This document shows, piece after piece, positions 1 to 10,034 of a stretch of 64,000 bases of DNA. Every line of letters starts with the position of its first letter. Position 1 is the stretch's first letter. The position numbers and the translations under genes were made by a program. Source of the stretch: Cyclobacterium roseum. GTDB lineage: Bacteria; Bacteroidota; Bacteroidia; Cytophagales; Cyclobacteriaceae. The notes beneath the pieces are model-generated. The model ran no database searches. It saw only the letters and a list, made by a program, of their open reading frames with translations, and was not told the DNA's origin. The DNA is taken from positions 124,001 to 188,000 of the forward strand of contig NZ_WNKF01000007.1 of NCBI RefSeq assembly GCF_010119225.1, read 5' to 3'.

Positions 1-2147
1 ATAATGTGACCGATTATTTAAACCCAATCGAAGCGGAAAATTACCAGGCTGGAAGAACCATAGACTGGTACGAACAATTGGTAAATCCATCTACTACTCA
101 AAACTACAACCTGAGTATTTCTGGAGGAAATGACGTTACGAAATATTTTATTTCGGGAACAATATTCGATGAAAGTGGTATTGTCGAAAATGACAATTTT
201 GAAAGGAAAACTGTTCGTGTAAATTTATCCAATAAAATTACTGATTGGTTTAAGGTGAGTTTACAATCGTCGTTTTCTAATCTGGATTATTCAGGAGTTC
301 CGGTGGACTTATATTATGGACTTAGCCCCTATAGTAGTTTGAGAAATGATGACGGTAGCTACCGTCAATTTCCAATGGATGATCCCTTTTTTGCCAATCC
401 CTATTACAGCACATTGATTGATCATTCAGACAGGAGAAATGATCTATGGGGAATGATTTCCAGCGAACTGGAGGTTCCATTTATTCCCGGTCTTGTTTGG
501 ACGTCTAATTATTCTTTAAACAAAGGGGACAGACAGCTTAATCGTTTTTCGGATAATAGGATTGCACAACAAGCTAATGGAGTTGCATTTCAACAGTCTT
601 TCAATAACTTCTACAGTATATATGATAATATACTCAACTACAGGAAGGTGATTAAAAATCGACATGGGATTGATGCCACTTTTCTATATAGCCGGGAGTA
701 TCGGAAAACATCTAATTTCAGGGCTGAATCCAGAGATTTTTTCAACCAAAATCTTGGCTATTACAATTTGGGATTAGGAGCTGTTCAGTCAAATTCAAGT
801 GGTTTTAGTGACCAAAATAACGTTGGTATAATGGGTCGCCTGAATTACTCATTTGATGAAAAATATTCCGTGACTGCCACATTAAGAAGAGACGGCTCCT
901 CTGTATTTGCAGAAGGAAACAAATACGCAACTTTCAAAGCACTTGGTTTGGGATGGGTTATTTCTAACGAATCGTTTATGAACAGTGTTTCCCTATTTGA
1001 TCGTTTGAAATTGAGAGCTTCTTATGGTGAAAATGGTAACCAGGCTATTTCAAGGTATCAAACCCTGGCCAGGCTGGCAAGTCGGAATGCCGTATATGGT
1101 GATGGAAGCGGAATAGCCAACGGTGTTTTTGTAAACTCCTTAGCTAACAATGAATTAGGTTGGGAAACTACTGAAGTATATAATTTCGGGCTAGAATTTG
1201 GTGTTCTAGGCGGCAGGTTGTCTGGAACCATTGACTATTACACATCTACCACAAGTGATCTATTGCTTAACAGAGCAATTCCTAGAACATCGGGTCAGGG
1301 GTCGATATTGAGTAATATTGGCCAGGTTGGCAATAAAGGAATTGAAATTGCCTTGAATTCGGTCAACGTAAAAACACTCAATTTTTCCTGGGAAACGGGA
1401 TTGATCTTTGATCGACAGCGGAATGAAATTCAAAAATTATATGGAAAAGATGAAGATGGTGACGGGGTTGAAGATGATGATATAGCCAATAGATGGTTTA
1501 TCGGAGAACCTTTAGGGACCATATTTGGATTCGGCATTGATGGGGTCCATCAGGCAGGCGAAGGGGATCTCCCTCCCGGATATGAACCGGGTGATTTTAG
1601 AATAATAGATTATGACGGTGATGGTGAACTGACTGCTGATGACCGCCATATTTTAGGGACATCCAGGCCCAATTATTCATTCAGTTTATCAAATACGGTT
1701 AGATATAAAAAGTTTTCCCTTTACGTGATGATCAATGCCATTCAGGGTGGAGGTAATAGAAATTTTTATGTTGGAAATAACCTATTCATGCATAATCCAA
1801 ATGCACAGTTTTCTTCCTGGACAGAGAGATTTAATATCGTAGATATTGATTATTGGACACCAAATAATCCATCTAATTCAGTGGCAAGAATAAATTATAT
1901 TCCTGTACGAAGTCATCCCTATCTGGAGGATAGAAGTTTTGTGAGAATACAGGATATTAACCTGGGTTATTCCTTTGGAAATGAATTATTAAGTAAAATA
2001 GGTTTCTCCAACCTCAGGTTATATACGAGCATTAAAAACCTCTATACCTTTACTAAGTGGACCGGATATGATCCGGAAAATGGATCATCTATTAATGGTT
2101 TTCCACTTATGAGGACAATTACTTTCGGTATTGATGCTTCTTTTTAA
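1..2147 (+). CDS. SusC/RagA-type TonB-dependent outer-membrane transporter, 3' part
   Basis: The gene is open from the window edge, so the true start lies upstream; the GTG at position 6 is only an internal codon. The visible 713 residues are the beta-barrel portion: repeated aromatic/glycine strands, a calcium-like acidic loop (DEDGDGVEDDD, about residues 478-488) and a terminal phenylalanine typical of outer-membrane barrels. Signal peptide, carboxypeptidase-regulatory domain and plug are missing because of the window boundary. Members of this family import oligosaccharides with TonB energy, together with the SusD lipoprotein encoded 18 bp downstream. Base composition is visibly AT-rich compared with the sugar-enzyme and mutasome genes later in the window. 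The family call is secure; the substrate is unknown. Confidence 0.95.
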   Translation, partial: NVTDYLNPIEAENYQAGRTIDWYEQLVNPSTTQNYNLSISGGNDVTKYFISGTIFDESGIVENDNFERKTVRVNLSNKITDWFKVSLQSSFSNLDYSGVPVDLYYGLSPYSSLRNDDGSYRQFPMDDPFFANPYYSTLIDHSDRRNDLWGMISSELEVPFIPGLVWTSNYSLNKGDRQLNRFSDNRIAQQANGVAFQQSFNNFYSIYDNILNYRKVIKNRHGIDATFLYSREYRKTSNFRAESRDFFNQNLGYYNLGLGAVQSNSSGFSDQNNVGIMGRLNYSFDEKYSVTATLRRDGSSVFAEGNKYATFKALGLGWVISNESFMNSVSLFDRLKLRASYGENGNQAISRYQTLARLASRNAVYGDGSGIANGVFVNSLANNELGWETTEVYNFGLEFGVLGGRLSGTIDYYTSTTSDLLLNRAIPRTSGQGSILSNIGQVGNKGIEIALNSVNVKTLNFSWETGLIFDRQRNEIQKLYGKDEDGDGVEDDDIANRWFIGEPLGTIFGFGIDGVHQAGEGDLPPGYEPGDFRIIDYDGDGELTADDRHILGTSRPNYSFSLSNTVRYKKFSLYVMINAIQGGGNRNFYVGNNLFMHNPNAQFSSWTERFNIVDIDYWTPNNPSNSVARINYIPVRSHPYLEDRSFVRIQDINLGYSFGNELLSKIGFSNLRLYTSIKNLYTFTKWTGYDPENGSSINGFPLMRTITFGIDASF

Positions 2148-2165
2148 TATAAAAAATTAATAGAA

Positions 2166-3800
2166 ATGAAAATATTAAAATATATATACGACAGGCTGAT
2201 AATAACGTTCAGCATTTCAGCTATATTAATGGCTTTATCATGTGATGATGATTTCTTAGAAGAAATTCCAAGAAGTTTTTTAAGTCCGGAAATAACTTTC
2301 ACAAATACGGAAGGTTTTAAGGCTGGATTAACAGGTGTCTATAGTTTAACAAGGGCATTGTTCCTGCCTGATGCCCCAGGCACAGCTTGGTCTGATAGGG
2401 ACGATCTAATGAGTCTTAACTATGGGACAGATATTGGATGGTATTGGGACAAAAAGAACTTTTTCGGCGACTATTCGATTATCAATCCCTCGACAAATTA
2501 TCCCTCGCGTTTGTGGAATCTACTTTATATAATCATTAAGGATGCAAATGTTATTATTACCCGTGCTGAGAATGAAGATGTCGACTGGAGCGCAGCCACA
2601 GATAAAGAGGAAGTAATCGCCGAAGCAAGGTTTTACAGGGCTTTTGCCTACCGGTATTTGGTTTATCATTTTGGAGGAGTCCCGATTATTGAAGGTGAAA
2701 TTACTGGGGCGAAGCTTGATTTTGTAAGAGCTACCAAGGAGCAGGTCCTGGATTTCATGGTTGCAGATTTACAATTTGCTTCTCAGAATTTACCGGTTGA
2801 AAATCCAAATGACGGACATGTTGTAAAAGCAGCGGCCGATCACTTATTGTCGGAAACCTATATCTCAACCGGAGATTATGATTTGGCCATCCAGGCAGCT
2901 ACCGCAGTAATCGATGATGGTCAGTATGCACTGATGAGAGATAGATTCGGAACCTTCTCAGATCAACCAGGTGATGTTTTTTGGGACCTTTTTAGATACG
3001 AAAATCAAAACAATCCTGCAAATACGGAGGTTATTTGGACTGCTCAAGTAGAATTTAACGTGCCGGGCGGAGCAGGAAGCTTCAACCGAACTGAACGAGC
3101 CTGGGGACCATTCATGGATCCGGTAAGAACGCCGGACGGTCTTGATGCAATACTTAAGGATGAATTTTGGGGACGTCCGGTTGGTTTTATAAGACCTTCA
3201 GTTTTCCTGGATTCTACTGTCTGGGAATCAGATTTCAACAATGACATGCGTAATTCTTCCCATAATATGCAACGGGAGTTTATTATCAATAATCCGGCAT
3301 CTGCACATTTTGGTGAAGTGATAGTACCTACGGAAGCCCAAAAAGTCAGGAATGTCTTTGTTTATATTAAAAAGGCTTCCATGCCTAATGGTCGTCCGCA
3401 GGGATATGATCCAGGTGGAAGGATTTATACCGATATTTACATATTCAGACTTGCAGAAACGTATCTGTTACGGGCGGAGGCACATTTAAGAAATGGAGAT
3501 AATACCCGTGCTGCGAATGATATTAATACGGTCAGGAGCCGGGCAAATGCCACTCCAGTTGATCCCGGAGACGTGGATATACACTATGTTCTGGATGAGC
3601 GAGTTCGCGAGCTGATAGTTGAAGAACCCCGCCAACTGACGCTTAGGAGGGTCGGCCTATTGGGTGAAAGAATACAAATGTATAACCCCGTATCAGGGCC
3701 TACATTTACTTTTGGCCGCGATGAATTACTTCCTATCCCACAAGCAGAAATCGATGCAAACACAGAAGCAGAACTAATACAGAACCCAGAGTATAATTAG
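2166..3800 (+). CDS. SusD/RagB-family glycan-binding surface lipoprotein
   Basis: A 544-residue SusD-like protein. An N-terminal hydrophobic segment ends in a lipobox with Cys about residue 26 (MALSC), followed by acidic residues, so it should be lipidated and shown at the cell surface. The body has the TPR-like SusD fold signatures: AEARFYRAFAYRYLVYHFGG about residues 157-176 and FRLAETYLLRAEAHLRNG about 428-445, ending in the usual LLPIPQAEIDAN...QNPEYN tail. It pairs with the SusC gene immediately upstream and caps the transporter to deliver oligosaccharide. A hairpin terminator follows, so this SusC/SusD pair ends a transcription unit. A 3' fragment of a near relative recurs at 19158-19292. 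Confidence 0.95.
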   Translation: MKILKYIYDRLIITFSISAILMALSCDDDFLEEIPRSFLSPEITFTNTEGFKAGLTGVYSLTRALFLPDAPGTAWSDRDDLMSLNYGTDIGWYWDKKNFFGDYSIINPSTNYPSRLWNLLYIIIKDANVIITRAENEDVDWSAATDKEEVIAEARFYRAFAYRYLVYHFGGVPIIEGEITGAKLDFVRATKEQVLDFMVADLQFASQNLPVENPNDGHVVKAAADHLLSETYISTGDYDLAIQAATAVIDDGQYALMRDRFGTFSDQPGDVFWDLFRYENQNNPANTEVIWTAQVEFNVPGGAGSFNRTERAWGPFMDPVRTPDGLDAILKDEFWGRPVGFIRPSVFLDSTVWESDFNNDMRNSSHNMQREFIINNPASAHFGEVIVPTEAQKVRNVFVYIKKASMPNGRPQGYDPGGRIYTDIYIFRLAETYLLRAEAHLRNGDNTRAANDINTVRSRANATPVDPGDVDIHYVLDERVRELIVEEPRQLTLRRVGLLGERIQMYNPVSGPTFTFGRDELLPIPQAEIDANTEAELIQNPEYN

Positions 3801-3838
3801 TAGGATAACATAAAAATATAATTTAGTTTGATTTCATA

Positions 3839-3874
3839 AAATTGCATTCGGAATTACCCGGATGCAATTTTTTC
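3839..3874 (+). terminator. Rho-independent terminator after SusD
   Basis: A 13-bp stem (AAATTGCATTCGG pairing with CCGGATGCAATTT, one G-U pair) with a short AT loop is followed by a T run. It lies 38 bp after the SusD stop and ends the first SusC/SusD unit. A related hairpin follows the SusD scrap at 19333-19367. Confidence 0.85.
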
Positions 3875-4021
3875 ATGTAAGTGAATAAATTTCTATTTGT
3901 ACTTGGTTGTTAATAATTCAGAGATCACTATTCGTCTTATTTGTGAATGTTATTCCAGATGAAAAGACTGCTGCTTAAAATGATGCTGACGGTTATTTCC
4001 AATGGTATTAAAAGGTTAGTA

Positions 4022-4416
4022 ATGAAAAATTCTTTTGCAAGTTTTATTTCTTTTGTCAGGTTTGGTACTCCTATCATCATTTAATCGGAACAAAAAACGA
4101 CCAGGACCTCTTCCAAATGTTTTGATGATTAGTATTGACGACCTGAATGATTGGTTGGGATGTTTAGATGGCCACTCTAATGCAAAGACCCCAAATATCA
4201 ACCGTCTGTCAGCAAAAGGTGTCCTGTTCACCAATGTCCATTGCCAGGCAACAAATTGTGGGCCTTCCCGGGTATCCATAATGACCGGTTTATGGCCTTC
4301 CATTTCTGGAATATTTTAGACAAAATGGCTATCAAACGATGGGAATTGGTAAAATTTTTCATGAAAATGCCCCTGATGGCGTTTTGATGAATTGGTGGGA
4401 GATTATGTGGCCTTGA
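4022..4416 (+). pseudogene. Decayed sulfatase (iduronate-2-sulfatase-like), N-terminal remnant
   Basis: From a TTG at 4035 a frame encodes a hydrophobic leader, the metal-binding start of a sulfatase (NVLMISIDDLNDWLG) and the Cys-type modification motif NCGPSR. It stops at 4319 after SISGIF. Past this point a second frame (from about 4313) continues with YFRQNGYQTMGIGKIFH, which in intact family members lies some tens of residues further on. The gene has therefore lost an internal segment and shifted frame, and it ends at a stop near 4416. The ATG at 4022 is out of frame with the body, so the leader also carries an indel. Intact relatives are roughly 450-550 residues. Not functional. Confidence 0.85.
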
Positions 4417-4864
4417 ACTCTAAAACAGAAATGAAGGAACCAACCTGGCTTTTTTGCTAAAAGGAAAAAACGACAAGCCCATAAGGTTTTTTCAACCTGA
4501 TATATGGGAGCGAGGGGATAATGAATCAAAAACATTCGAATGGAAAAGACTAAAATTCGGTAAAGGATTTATATAGGCTGCAAGGGAAAGGATAAAATTT
4601 CCCGAATATCCTGCTATCCGGGCTTTTACTTTTTTGAGCACAGTAATAGCAGGGAGGTCATAAAAAGCAAATACACATTCATTTAATATCCCCCGTATCA
4701 AAATCTATGCGTCCAACTGCGATAGCATTCGGTAGGAAATTCTATTAATTGTTAAAACAACTCTTATAATTCTCTAATAATATTTAAATTTTTACAATAT
4801 TATGGGGTCATTTTATGTCGAATGTTACTCTTTACAATAGCGAGTCAATTACTGATTAAACCCA
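4417..4864 (+). other. Coding debris and promoter region before the sigma factor gene
   Basis: No intact gene is seen here. A frame at 4456-4577 (LLKGKNDKPIRFFQPDIWER and onward) and another at about 4578-4660 look like scraps of former protein-coding sequence, broken by stops; I do not recognise the family. The last 120 bp are AT-rich and must carry the promoter of the 4865 sigma-factor gene, but no convincing Bacteroidota -33/-7 pair could be fixed. Confidence 0.5.
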
Positions 4865-5497
4865 ATGAAACCCGAAAAGAAGGAAAATCTATCCCCTACC
4901 AATTTGGTTTTGACCCAAAACCAAAAAGAATCCATACTCAAATTTGAGAACAAAACAGATGAAGAGGTATGGACTGCCTTTGACAGGGGAAATGAATTGG
5001 CTTTTAACTATATCTACAGAATTCATGTGAAAAGCATGTTCCGATACGGCTCCCAGATCACCTGTGATACCGGTTTGATTCAGGATTGTGTACAAAATAT
5101 TTTTATCCAATTGCGAGACAAAAGGGGCAGCCTGAGCACCGTCCATAATATAAAGGGGTATTTATTCAAATGCCTGCAGCGGGAAATTATCCGAAAACTC
5201 AAAAAGGATTCGAAATTAGGTAAGGATGGCTTGGATCAAAACGAAACCTACTTTCCGGTTACCTTATCCCATGAGACCGTTTTGATACATCAGGAAAAAG
5301 ATGAAGAATTCAGACAAAAAGTAAAGACCGCATTAAATGAGCTGACAGCCAGGCAAAGGCAGGCCATTTTATTGCTTTATGAAGAGGGAATGAGTTATAA
5401 GGAAATTGCTGAGACCATGGAGTTCAGTGAGGTAAAATCAGCAAGAAAAATCATTTACCGTGCCCTGGCTGCATTAAAATGCATCTTAAAAAAATAA
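4865..5497 (+). CDS. ECF sigma factor, FecI-like, partner of the FecR at 5533
   Basis: A 210-residue sigma-70 family protein of the extracytoplasmic-function type. Region 2 spans about residues 45-105 (AFNYIYRIHVKSMFRYG, then LIQDCVQNIFIQL), and region 4 with its helix-turn-helix spans about 155-205 (LTARQRQAILLLYEEGMSYKEIAETM). A polar N-terminal extension of about 35 residues precedes region 2. It sits 35 bp before a FecR-type anti-sigma gene and upstream of an STN-domain SusC, the standard trans-envelope signalling order: ligand-loaded SusC contacts FecR, which releases the sigma factor to transcribe the locus. The start is the first ATG, in an AT-rich leader. Confidence 0.93.
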   Translation: MKPEKKENLSPTNLVLTQNQKESILKFENKTDEEVWTAFDRGNELAFNYIYRIHVKSMFRYGSQITCDTGLIQDCVQNIFIQLRDKRGSLSTVHNIKGYLFKCLQREIIRKLKKDSKLGKDGLDQNETYFPVTLSHETVLIHQEKDEEFRQKVKTALNELTARQRQAILLLYEEGMSYKEIAETMEFSEVKSARKIIYRALAALKCILKK

Positions 5498-5532
5498 TTC
5501 ATCAAATCTATTTTTAAGGTTTTAGAAGTAAA

Positions 5533-6558
5533 ATGAAATACACCGAATACGATACGATAGATTTTCTTTCGGATGAATTTTTTATCCAATGGGTGAAAAA
5601 TCCGGATAAAAACACCCGGCATTTTTGGGAAAAGTGGGTACAGCAACATCCTGAAAAGAGAGATATGGTTTTAGAAGCAGCATCCATCATAAGATCTGTA
5701 AAATATGCCAATTCTCCTGAATTTTCGGACGAAATGTATGTGGATGTTTTTGAAACCATTGTCAAGGCAGGAAATCAAAGTTGTAGGAAAGAATCAAAAT
5801 CTTGGTTTACCTTCTATCCCCTTAAAAATATTGCCGCTATTTTCCTTTTCGGTTTTTGTGGCTGGATAGTCCATTTCCATATGATTGTGGGAATAGAACC
5901 TGAAATCCCCGTGATTTTGGAGGAAAATACTGTTTTTAGAAGTGTCCCCCTTGGCAAAAGGTCTGTCATTACTTTGGCAGATAGCAGCAGGGTATTCCTC
6001 AATTCCGGCAGTGAAATGGAGTATCCCAAAGCCTTTAGTCAGGGAGACCGATGGGTTCGATTGAAAGGAGAAGCTTTTTTTGAAGTCAGGAGGAACGGAT
6101 CTTCGTTTAGCGTTTTTGCCAAAAACACCGAGATCAAAGTACTAGGCACCTCATTCAATGTAAAAGAGGAAAACAAAGACCTTTCCATAGCATTGGTAAG
6201 CGGCAAAGTGCAGGTAAATGACCAGAAGGGCAATCAGGTTCGGTTAAACCCTTCGGAAATGCTGGCCATCAAAGAAGATGGGAAATTTTCCAAAACAGGC
6301 TTTGATTCTCTGGAAGTGACCGGGTGGAAGGATAGGATATTGGTATTCCGTTCGGCTACTTTTGGGGAGGTGAAGCGGAAAATCGAAAATTGGTACGGCG
6401 TAGAAGTGAACTTAGCTGGGAAAGTTGCCGAGACTTGGAAGTATTCTGGAATTTATAAAGAGGAGACCCTGGAAAACGTATTGAGGGGGATCTTTATCAC
6501 TTCAGGAATGCAATTCAATATCGAGAACAAAAAAGTAACTTTATTCACCCCAAAATAA
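5533..6558 (+). CDS. FecR-family anti-sigma factor
   Basis: A 341-residue inner-membrane regulator. A cytoplasmic N-terminal part (about 1-95) binds sigma. One membrane segment lies about 97-118 (IAAIFLFGFCGWIVHFHMIVG). The periplasmic FecR domain runs about 135-225 with the signature ITLADSSRVFLNSGSEMEYP and VLGTSFNV, and the C-terminal DUF4974-type STN-contact domain covers about 260-340. It should hold the sigma factor of 4865 inactive until the SusC at 6705 signals through its STN domain. Gene order and spacing (35 bp after sigma, 146 bp before SusC) fit a classic signalling triplet. Confidence 0.93.
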   Translation: MKYTEYDTIDFLSDEFFIQWVKNPDKNTRHFWEKWVQQHPEKRDMVLEAASIIRSVKYANSPEFSDEMYVDVFETIVKAGNQSCRKESKSWFTFYPLKNIAAIFLFGFCGWIVHFHMIVGIEPEIPVILEENTVFRSVPLGKRSVITLADSSRVFLNSGSEMEYPKAFSQGDRWVRLKGEAFFEVRRNGSSFSVFAKNTEIKVLGTSFNVKEENKDLSIALVSGKVQVNDQKGNQVRLNPSEMLAIKEDGKFSKTGFDSLEVTGWKDRILVFRSATFGEVKRKIENWYGVEVNLAGKVAETWKYSGIYKEETLENVLRGIFITSGMQFNIENKKVTLFTPK

Positions 6559-6704
6559 CAAAACATGAAAAAATTGGATACAGGATAAAACAAGGGCAGG
6601 ACCCATTCTGGGGAGATAGGTGTCCTGCCTGAACTTGCCTTCACAAGTTTTCAGGAGATAAAGGCAAGCGTTCAAGCTATCAATCACTTAAACTATTCAA
6701 TATT

Positions 6705-9700
6705 ATGAAAAAAAATATACGGAGACAACTTATTATGCTGTCCAGGCGAATGATTCATGGTTTCTTGATTCAGTTGCTTTTTTGTACGGTGCTGCTGGCC
6801 AATACAGGAAATGCGCAACGAAAAAATATTGAGCAGGTAAAGGTATCCATTCATCTGGAAGATGCTCCTTTAACCAGCTTCTTTGCTGCTGTTGAATCCA
6901 AAACGGATTTTAAATTTACCTACAACCATGATATGCTGGATTTAAAAAAGCGTATCAATATTGATGAACGAAGGATCTCCCTGTATAAGCTTCTCAGTAC
7001 CATTGGAGGGCAGGCTTCGCTGAGTTTCACCCAGGTAAATGAAAATATTCATGTCGGAATACTTGAGAAAGGAAATACTTCCGTTACCATTGATGGGGAT
7101 CTTGCAGTTGATATTTCCGGAACCGTAACCGATGAAAACGGAGCGCCTTTACCGGGTGCTACCATTACAGTCCTTGGCACTACCACGGGTACCGTCACAG
7201 ATATTGATGGTAACTATTCCATAACCGTCCCGGATGAAGCGACTCTGGTATTTTCTTACATTGGCTATGAATCAAAAACGGTAGAAGTAGGCGCACAAAC
7301 CACCATTAACATTACCTTGTTACAAGATGCGTCATCCCTTGAGGAAGTGGTGGTGATCGGATATGGTACTCAAAAGAAGAGAGATGTTACCGGTTCTGTA
7401 GTAAGAGCAGATATTGAAGCCTTCCGGGAATCTCCCAATGTCAATATTGCCCAATCGCTCCAGGGTTCAGTGCCCGGACTAAATGTAGGGCAGGTTAACC
7501 GGGCAGGCCAGAACCCGTCTATTTCAGTCAGAGGAAGAACAACCCTTAGCGGAAACCAGAGTGTGTTGATAGTAGTGGATGGCATTATTTTTACCGGAAG
7601 CCTAAGTGACCTGAATCCCAATGACATTGAGTCGATCGATGTGCTGAAAGATGCCAGCAGCATGGCCATATTTGGAGCGCAAGCTGCCAACGGGGTGATC
7701 ATGATTACAACCAAAAGTGGTAAGGTAGAACAAAAACCTATCTTTAATTATACCGGAACCTATACCACCCAAACCCCCACTAATAGGCTCAAGTTATTGG
7801 ACAGGGAGGGATTCCTTAATAAAATAAGGGATCAGGATTGGCGAGAATCTTTTCTTCCCCCAGATTATACCCAACCTAACCCCGACTATAATGTAGGAGC
7901 CTTATTAGAGCCAGCTTTATATGAAGGATTTGAAAATGGGACGGATTTTGATTGGTGGGATGCTGCCACACAGACGGGTTTTATAAATAATCATAATTTG
8001 AGTGTTCGTGGAGCTAGCGAATCTACTTCTTATTTTCTGTCTGGGGGCTATACCAAACAGGAAGGTTTTATCATGAACGATCAGTTTGAGCGGATTACGG
8101 CAAGGATAAACCTGGATCACCAAATTTTAGATGGCTTTCGTTTTGGGGTACAGACCTTTGGGTCCTTTGCAGACAATTCCGGCGAAATTCCCTCATTGGG
8201 AAGTATTACTCAAATGTCTCCCTTGGTTCGTCCAAGAGATGAAGAGGGCAATGTGATCTTGAATCCTGACGGATCTTTAAGATCCAATCCTTTCCTGAGT
8301 TCTTTGTCCAATGATTTTGATAAAAGAAATAATCTATTTGCCAATGTATATATGGATCTTGAAGTTCCGTATATCGAAGGATTGAATTTCCGAATAAACT
8401 TTGGAAATAATTATACCTGGAGGAGGCACTACAGAAGCAATGAATTTGGTGCCGGAGCAGCCGGTTTGGCCTTTAAGCGTAATTACCATGCCTATGACTG
8501 GACATTGGACAATATCTTAACTTACCGACGTACATTTAACAACGACCATACCATTAACCTGACCATGGTGGCGGGTCGTAGGGAGCTGAAAAATGAAAGT
8601 ACACAGGCAAATGGCACCAATTACACTAATTTAGGCCTGGGATACAATGACCTCAGCCTGGGACAGTTGCAGTTGATCCAGTCCAGTGCCTGGGATGAAA
8701 GCTATCTGTATCAAACCGCTCGCATCAATTATGATTTCAGTGAAAAGTACCTGATTACCGCCACGGTGCGTAGGGATGGTTTTTCCGGATTTTCGGAAAA
8801 CAATAAATTTGGTATTTTTCCTTCTGTTGGTATAGGTTGGGTGCTTAGTGAAGAAGGTTTTATGGACCAATCCATATTCAGTTACCTGAAGTTCAGAGGC
8901 TCCTACGGAACCAATGGCAACCTCACCAGTAGGTACTCTTCCCTGGCAAGGGTCTCCTTGTATCCGGCATATGTTTTTGGTGAAGGGGGATCCACCATTT
9001 TTGGCCAGCGGGTTACCACCCTTTCCAATGCAGATTTGTCCTGGGAGACCACGACAGGATATAATTTTGGATTTGACTTTTCTTTATTCGATAGCCGCTT
9101 AACCGGTACCTTGGATTATTATCAAAATACCACCAATGATTTGCTCTACAGCATCAATATCCCGGAAATAACAGGCTTTAACAATATCTCTACGAACGTT
9201 GGTGAGATCGCCAATCGAGGTGTGGAATTCGTTTTGAAAGGTGATGTAATGAATTCAGGTGTGTTTAACTGGAATGCCAATTTTAATATTTCCTCCAATC
9301 GAAACCGAATCGTGTCTTTATTAGGCTTGGATAATGACGGAGATGGGGTAGAAGACGATCTGATCGGCAGTGGTTTGTTTATTGGAGAATCTATCAATTC
9401 CATTTATGAATATGAATCAGCCGGGATCATTCAATTGGGTGAGGAAGGTACTCCTGGTTTTTTTGTAGGAACCCATCAGATAGTAGATCAAAATAATGAT
9501 GGAGTAGTGGATGCCAATGACCGGGTGATCATTGGTAGAAATGAACCGGCCTTTAGATTCGGATTGATGAATGAATTCAGCTACGAAAATTTCACCTTCA
9601 GGTTCTTTATCAATTCTATCCAAGGGGGTGGGAATGGATATATTGGGCTTAACGCAACCAATTTTGGGCAATCGGACAATGCCCGAAGAAATAATATATT

Positions 9701-10016
9701 CGTGGATTATGATTATTGGACCCCATCCAATCCCGATGCACTTTTCAGAGATCAGGAGCAAGAGGCTGGTATTAATTATCACTATTATAGCGATCGTAGT
9801 TTCGTAAGGCTTCAGGATGTTACCTTGGCGTACAGGTTTAATCAAAACCTCATTCAGCAGTTTGGAATCCAGGGGCTGAAATTATTTGTAAGTGGAAAAA
9901 ACCTGGCTACCTGGACCAATTGGGTAGGCTGGGATCCTGAAACAGGAAGTGGCCTGGATCCCTCTGGTTTGCCGGTGATGAAAGGCTTTTCAGCAGGTTT
10001 GGATGTCAGTTTTTAA
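6705..10016 (+). CDS. SusC-type TonB-dependent transducer with STN domain
   Basis: A 1103-residue outer-membrane protein. The signal sequence ends near residue 38 (NTGNAQ). It is followed by an STN (secretin/TonB N-terminal) signalling domain about 45-115, a carboxypeptidase-regulatory-like domain about 134-212 (GTVTDENGAPLPGATITV), the EEVVVIGYGTQKKRDVTG plug start, the plug to about 330, and the barrel ending in DVSF. The STN domain marks it as a transducer that both imports glycan and signals to the FecR encoded just upstream. The SusD partner follows after 18 bp. Length is normal for STN-bearing SusC proteins. Confidence 0.96.
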   Translation: MKKNIRRQLIMLSRRMIHGFLIQLLFCTVLLANTGNAQRKNIEQVKVSIHLEDAPLTSFFAAVESKTDFKFTYNHDMLDLKKRINIDERRISLYKLLSTIGGQASLSFTQVNENIHVGILEKGNTSVTIDGDLAVDISGTVTDENGAPLPGATITVLGTTTGTVTDIDGNYSITVPDEATLVFSYIGYESKTVEVGAQTTINITLLQDASSLEEVVVIGYGTQKKRDVTGSVVRADIEAFRESPNVNIAQSLQGSVPGLNVGQVNRAGQNPSISVRGRTTLSGNQSVLIVVDGIIFTGSLSDLNPNDIESIDVLKDASSMAIFGAQAANGVIMITTKSGKVEQKPIFNYTGTYTTQTPTNRLKLLDREGFLNKIRDQDWRESFLPPDYTQPNPDYNVGALLEPALYEGFENGTDFDWWDAATQTGFINNHNLSVRGASESTSYFLSGGYTKQEGFIMNDQFERITARINLDHQILDGFRFGVQTFGSFADNSGEIPSLGSITQMSPLVRPRDEEGNVILNPDGSLRSNPFLSSLSNDFDKRNNLFANVYMDLEVPYIEGLNFRINFGNNYTWRRHYRSNEFGAGAAGLAFKRNYHAYDWTLDNILTYRRTFNNDHTINLTMVAGRRELKNESTQANGTNYTNLGLGYNDLSLGQLQLIQSSAWDESYLYQTARINYDFSEKYLITATVRRDGFSGFSENNKFGIFPSVGIGWVLSEEGFMDQSIFSYLKFRGSYGTNGNLTSRYSSLARVSLYPAYVFGEGGSTIFGQRVTTLSNADLSWETTTGYNFGFDFSLFDSRLTGTLDYYQNTTNDLLYSINIPEITGFNNISTNVGEIANRGVEFVLKGDVMNSGVFNWNANFNISSNRNRIVSLLGLDNDGDGVEDDLIGSGLFIGESINSIYEYESAGIIQLGEEGTPGFFVGTHQIVDQNNDGVVDANDRVIIGRNEPAFRFGLMNEFSYENFTFRFFINSIQGGGNGYIGLNATNFGQSDNARRNNIFVDYDYWTPSNPDALFRDQEQEAGINYHYYSDRSFVRLQDVTLAYRFNQNLIQQFGIQGLKLFVSGKNLATWTNWVGWDPETGSGLDPSGLPVMKGFSAGLDVSF

Positions 10017-10034
10017 TCATTAAAATAAGGAATC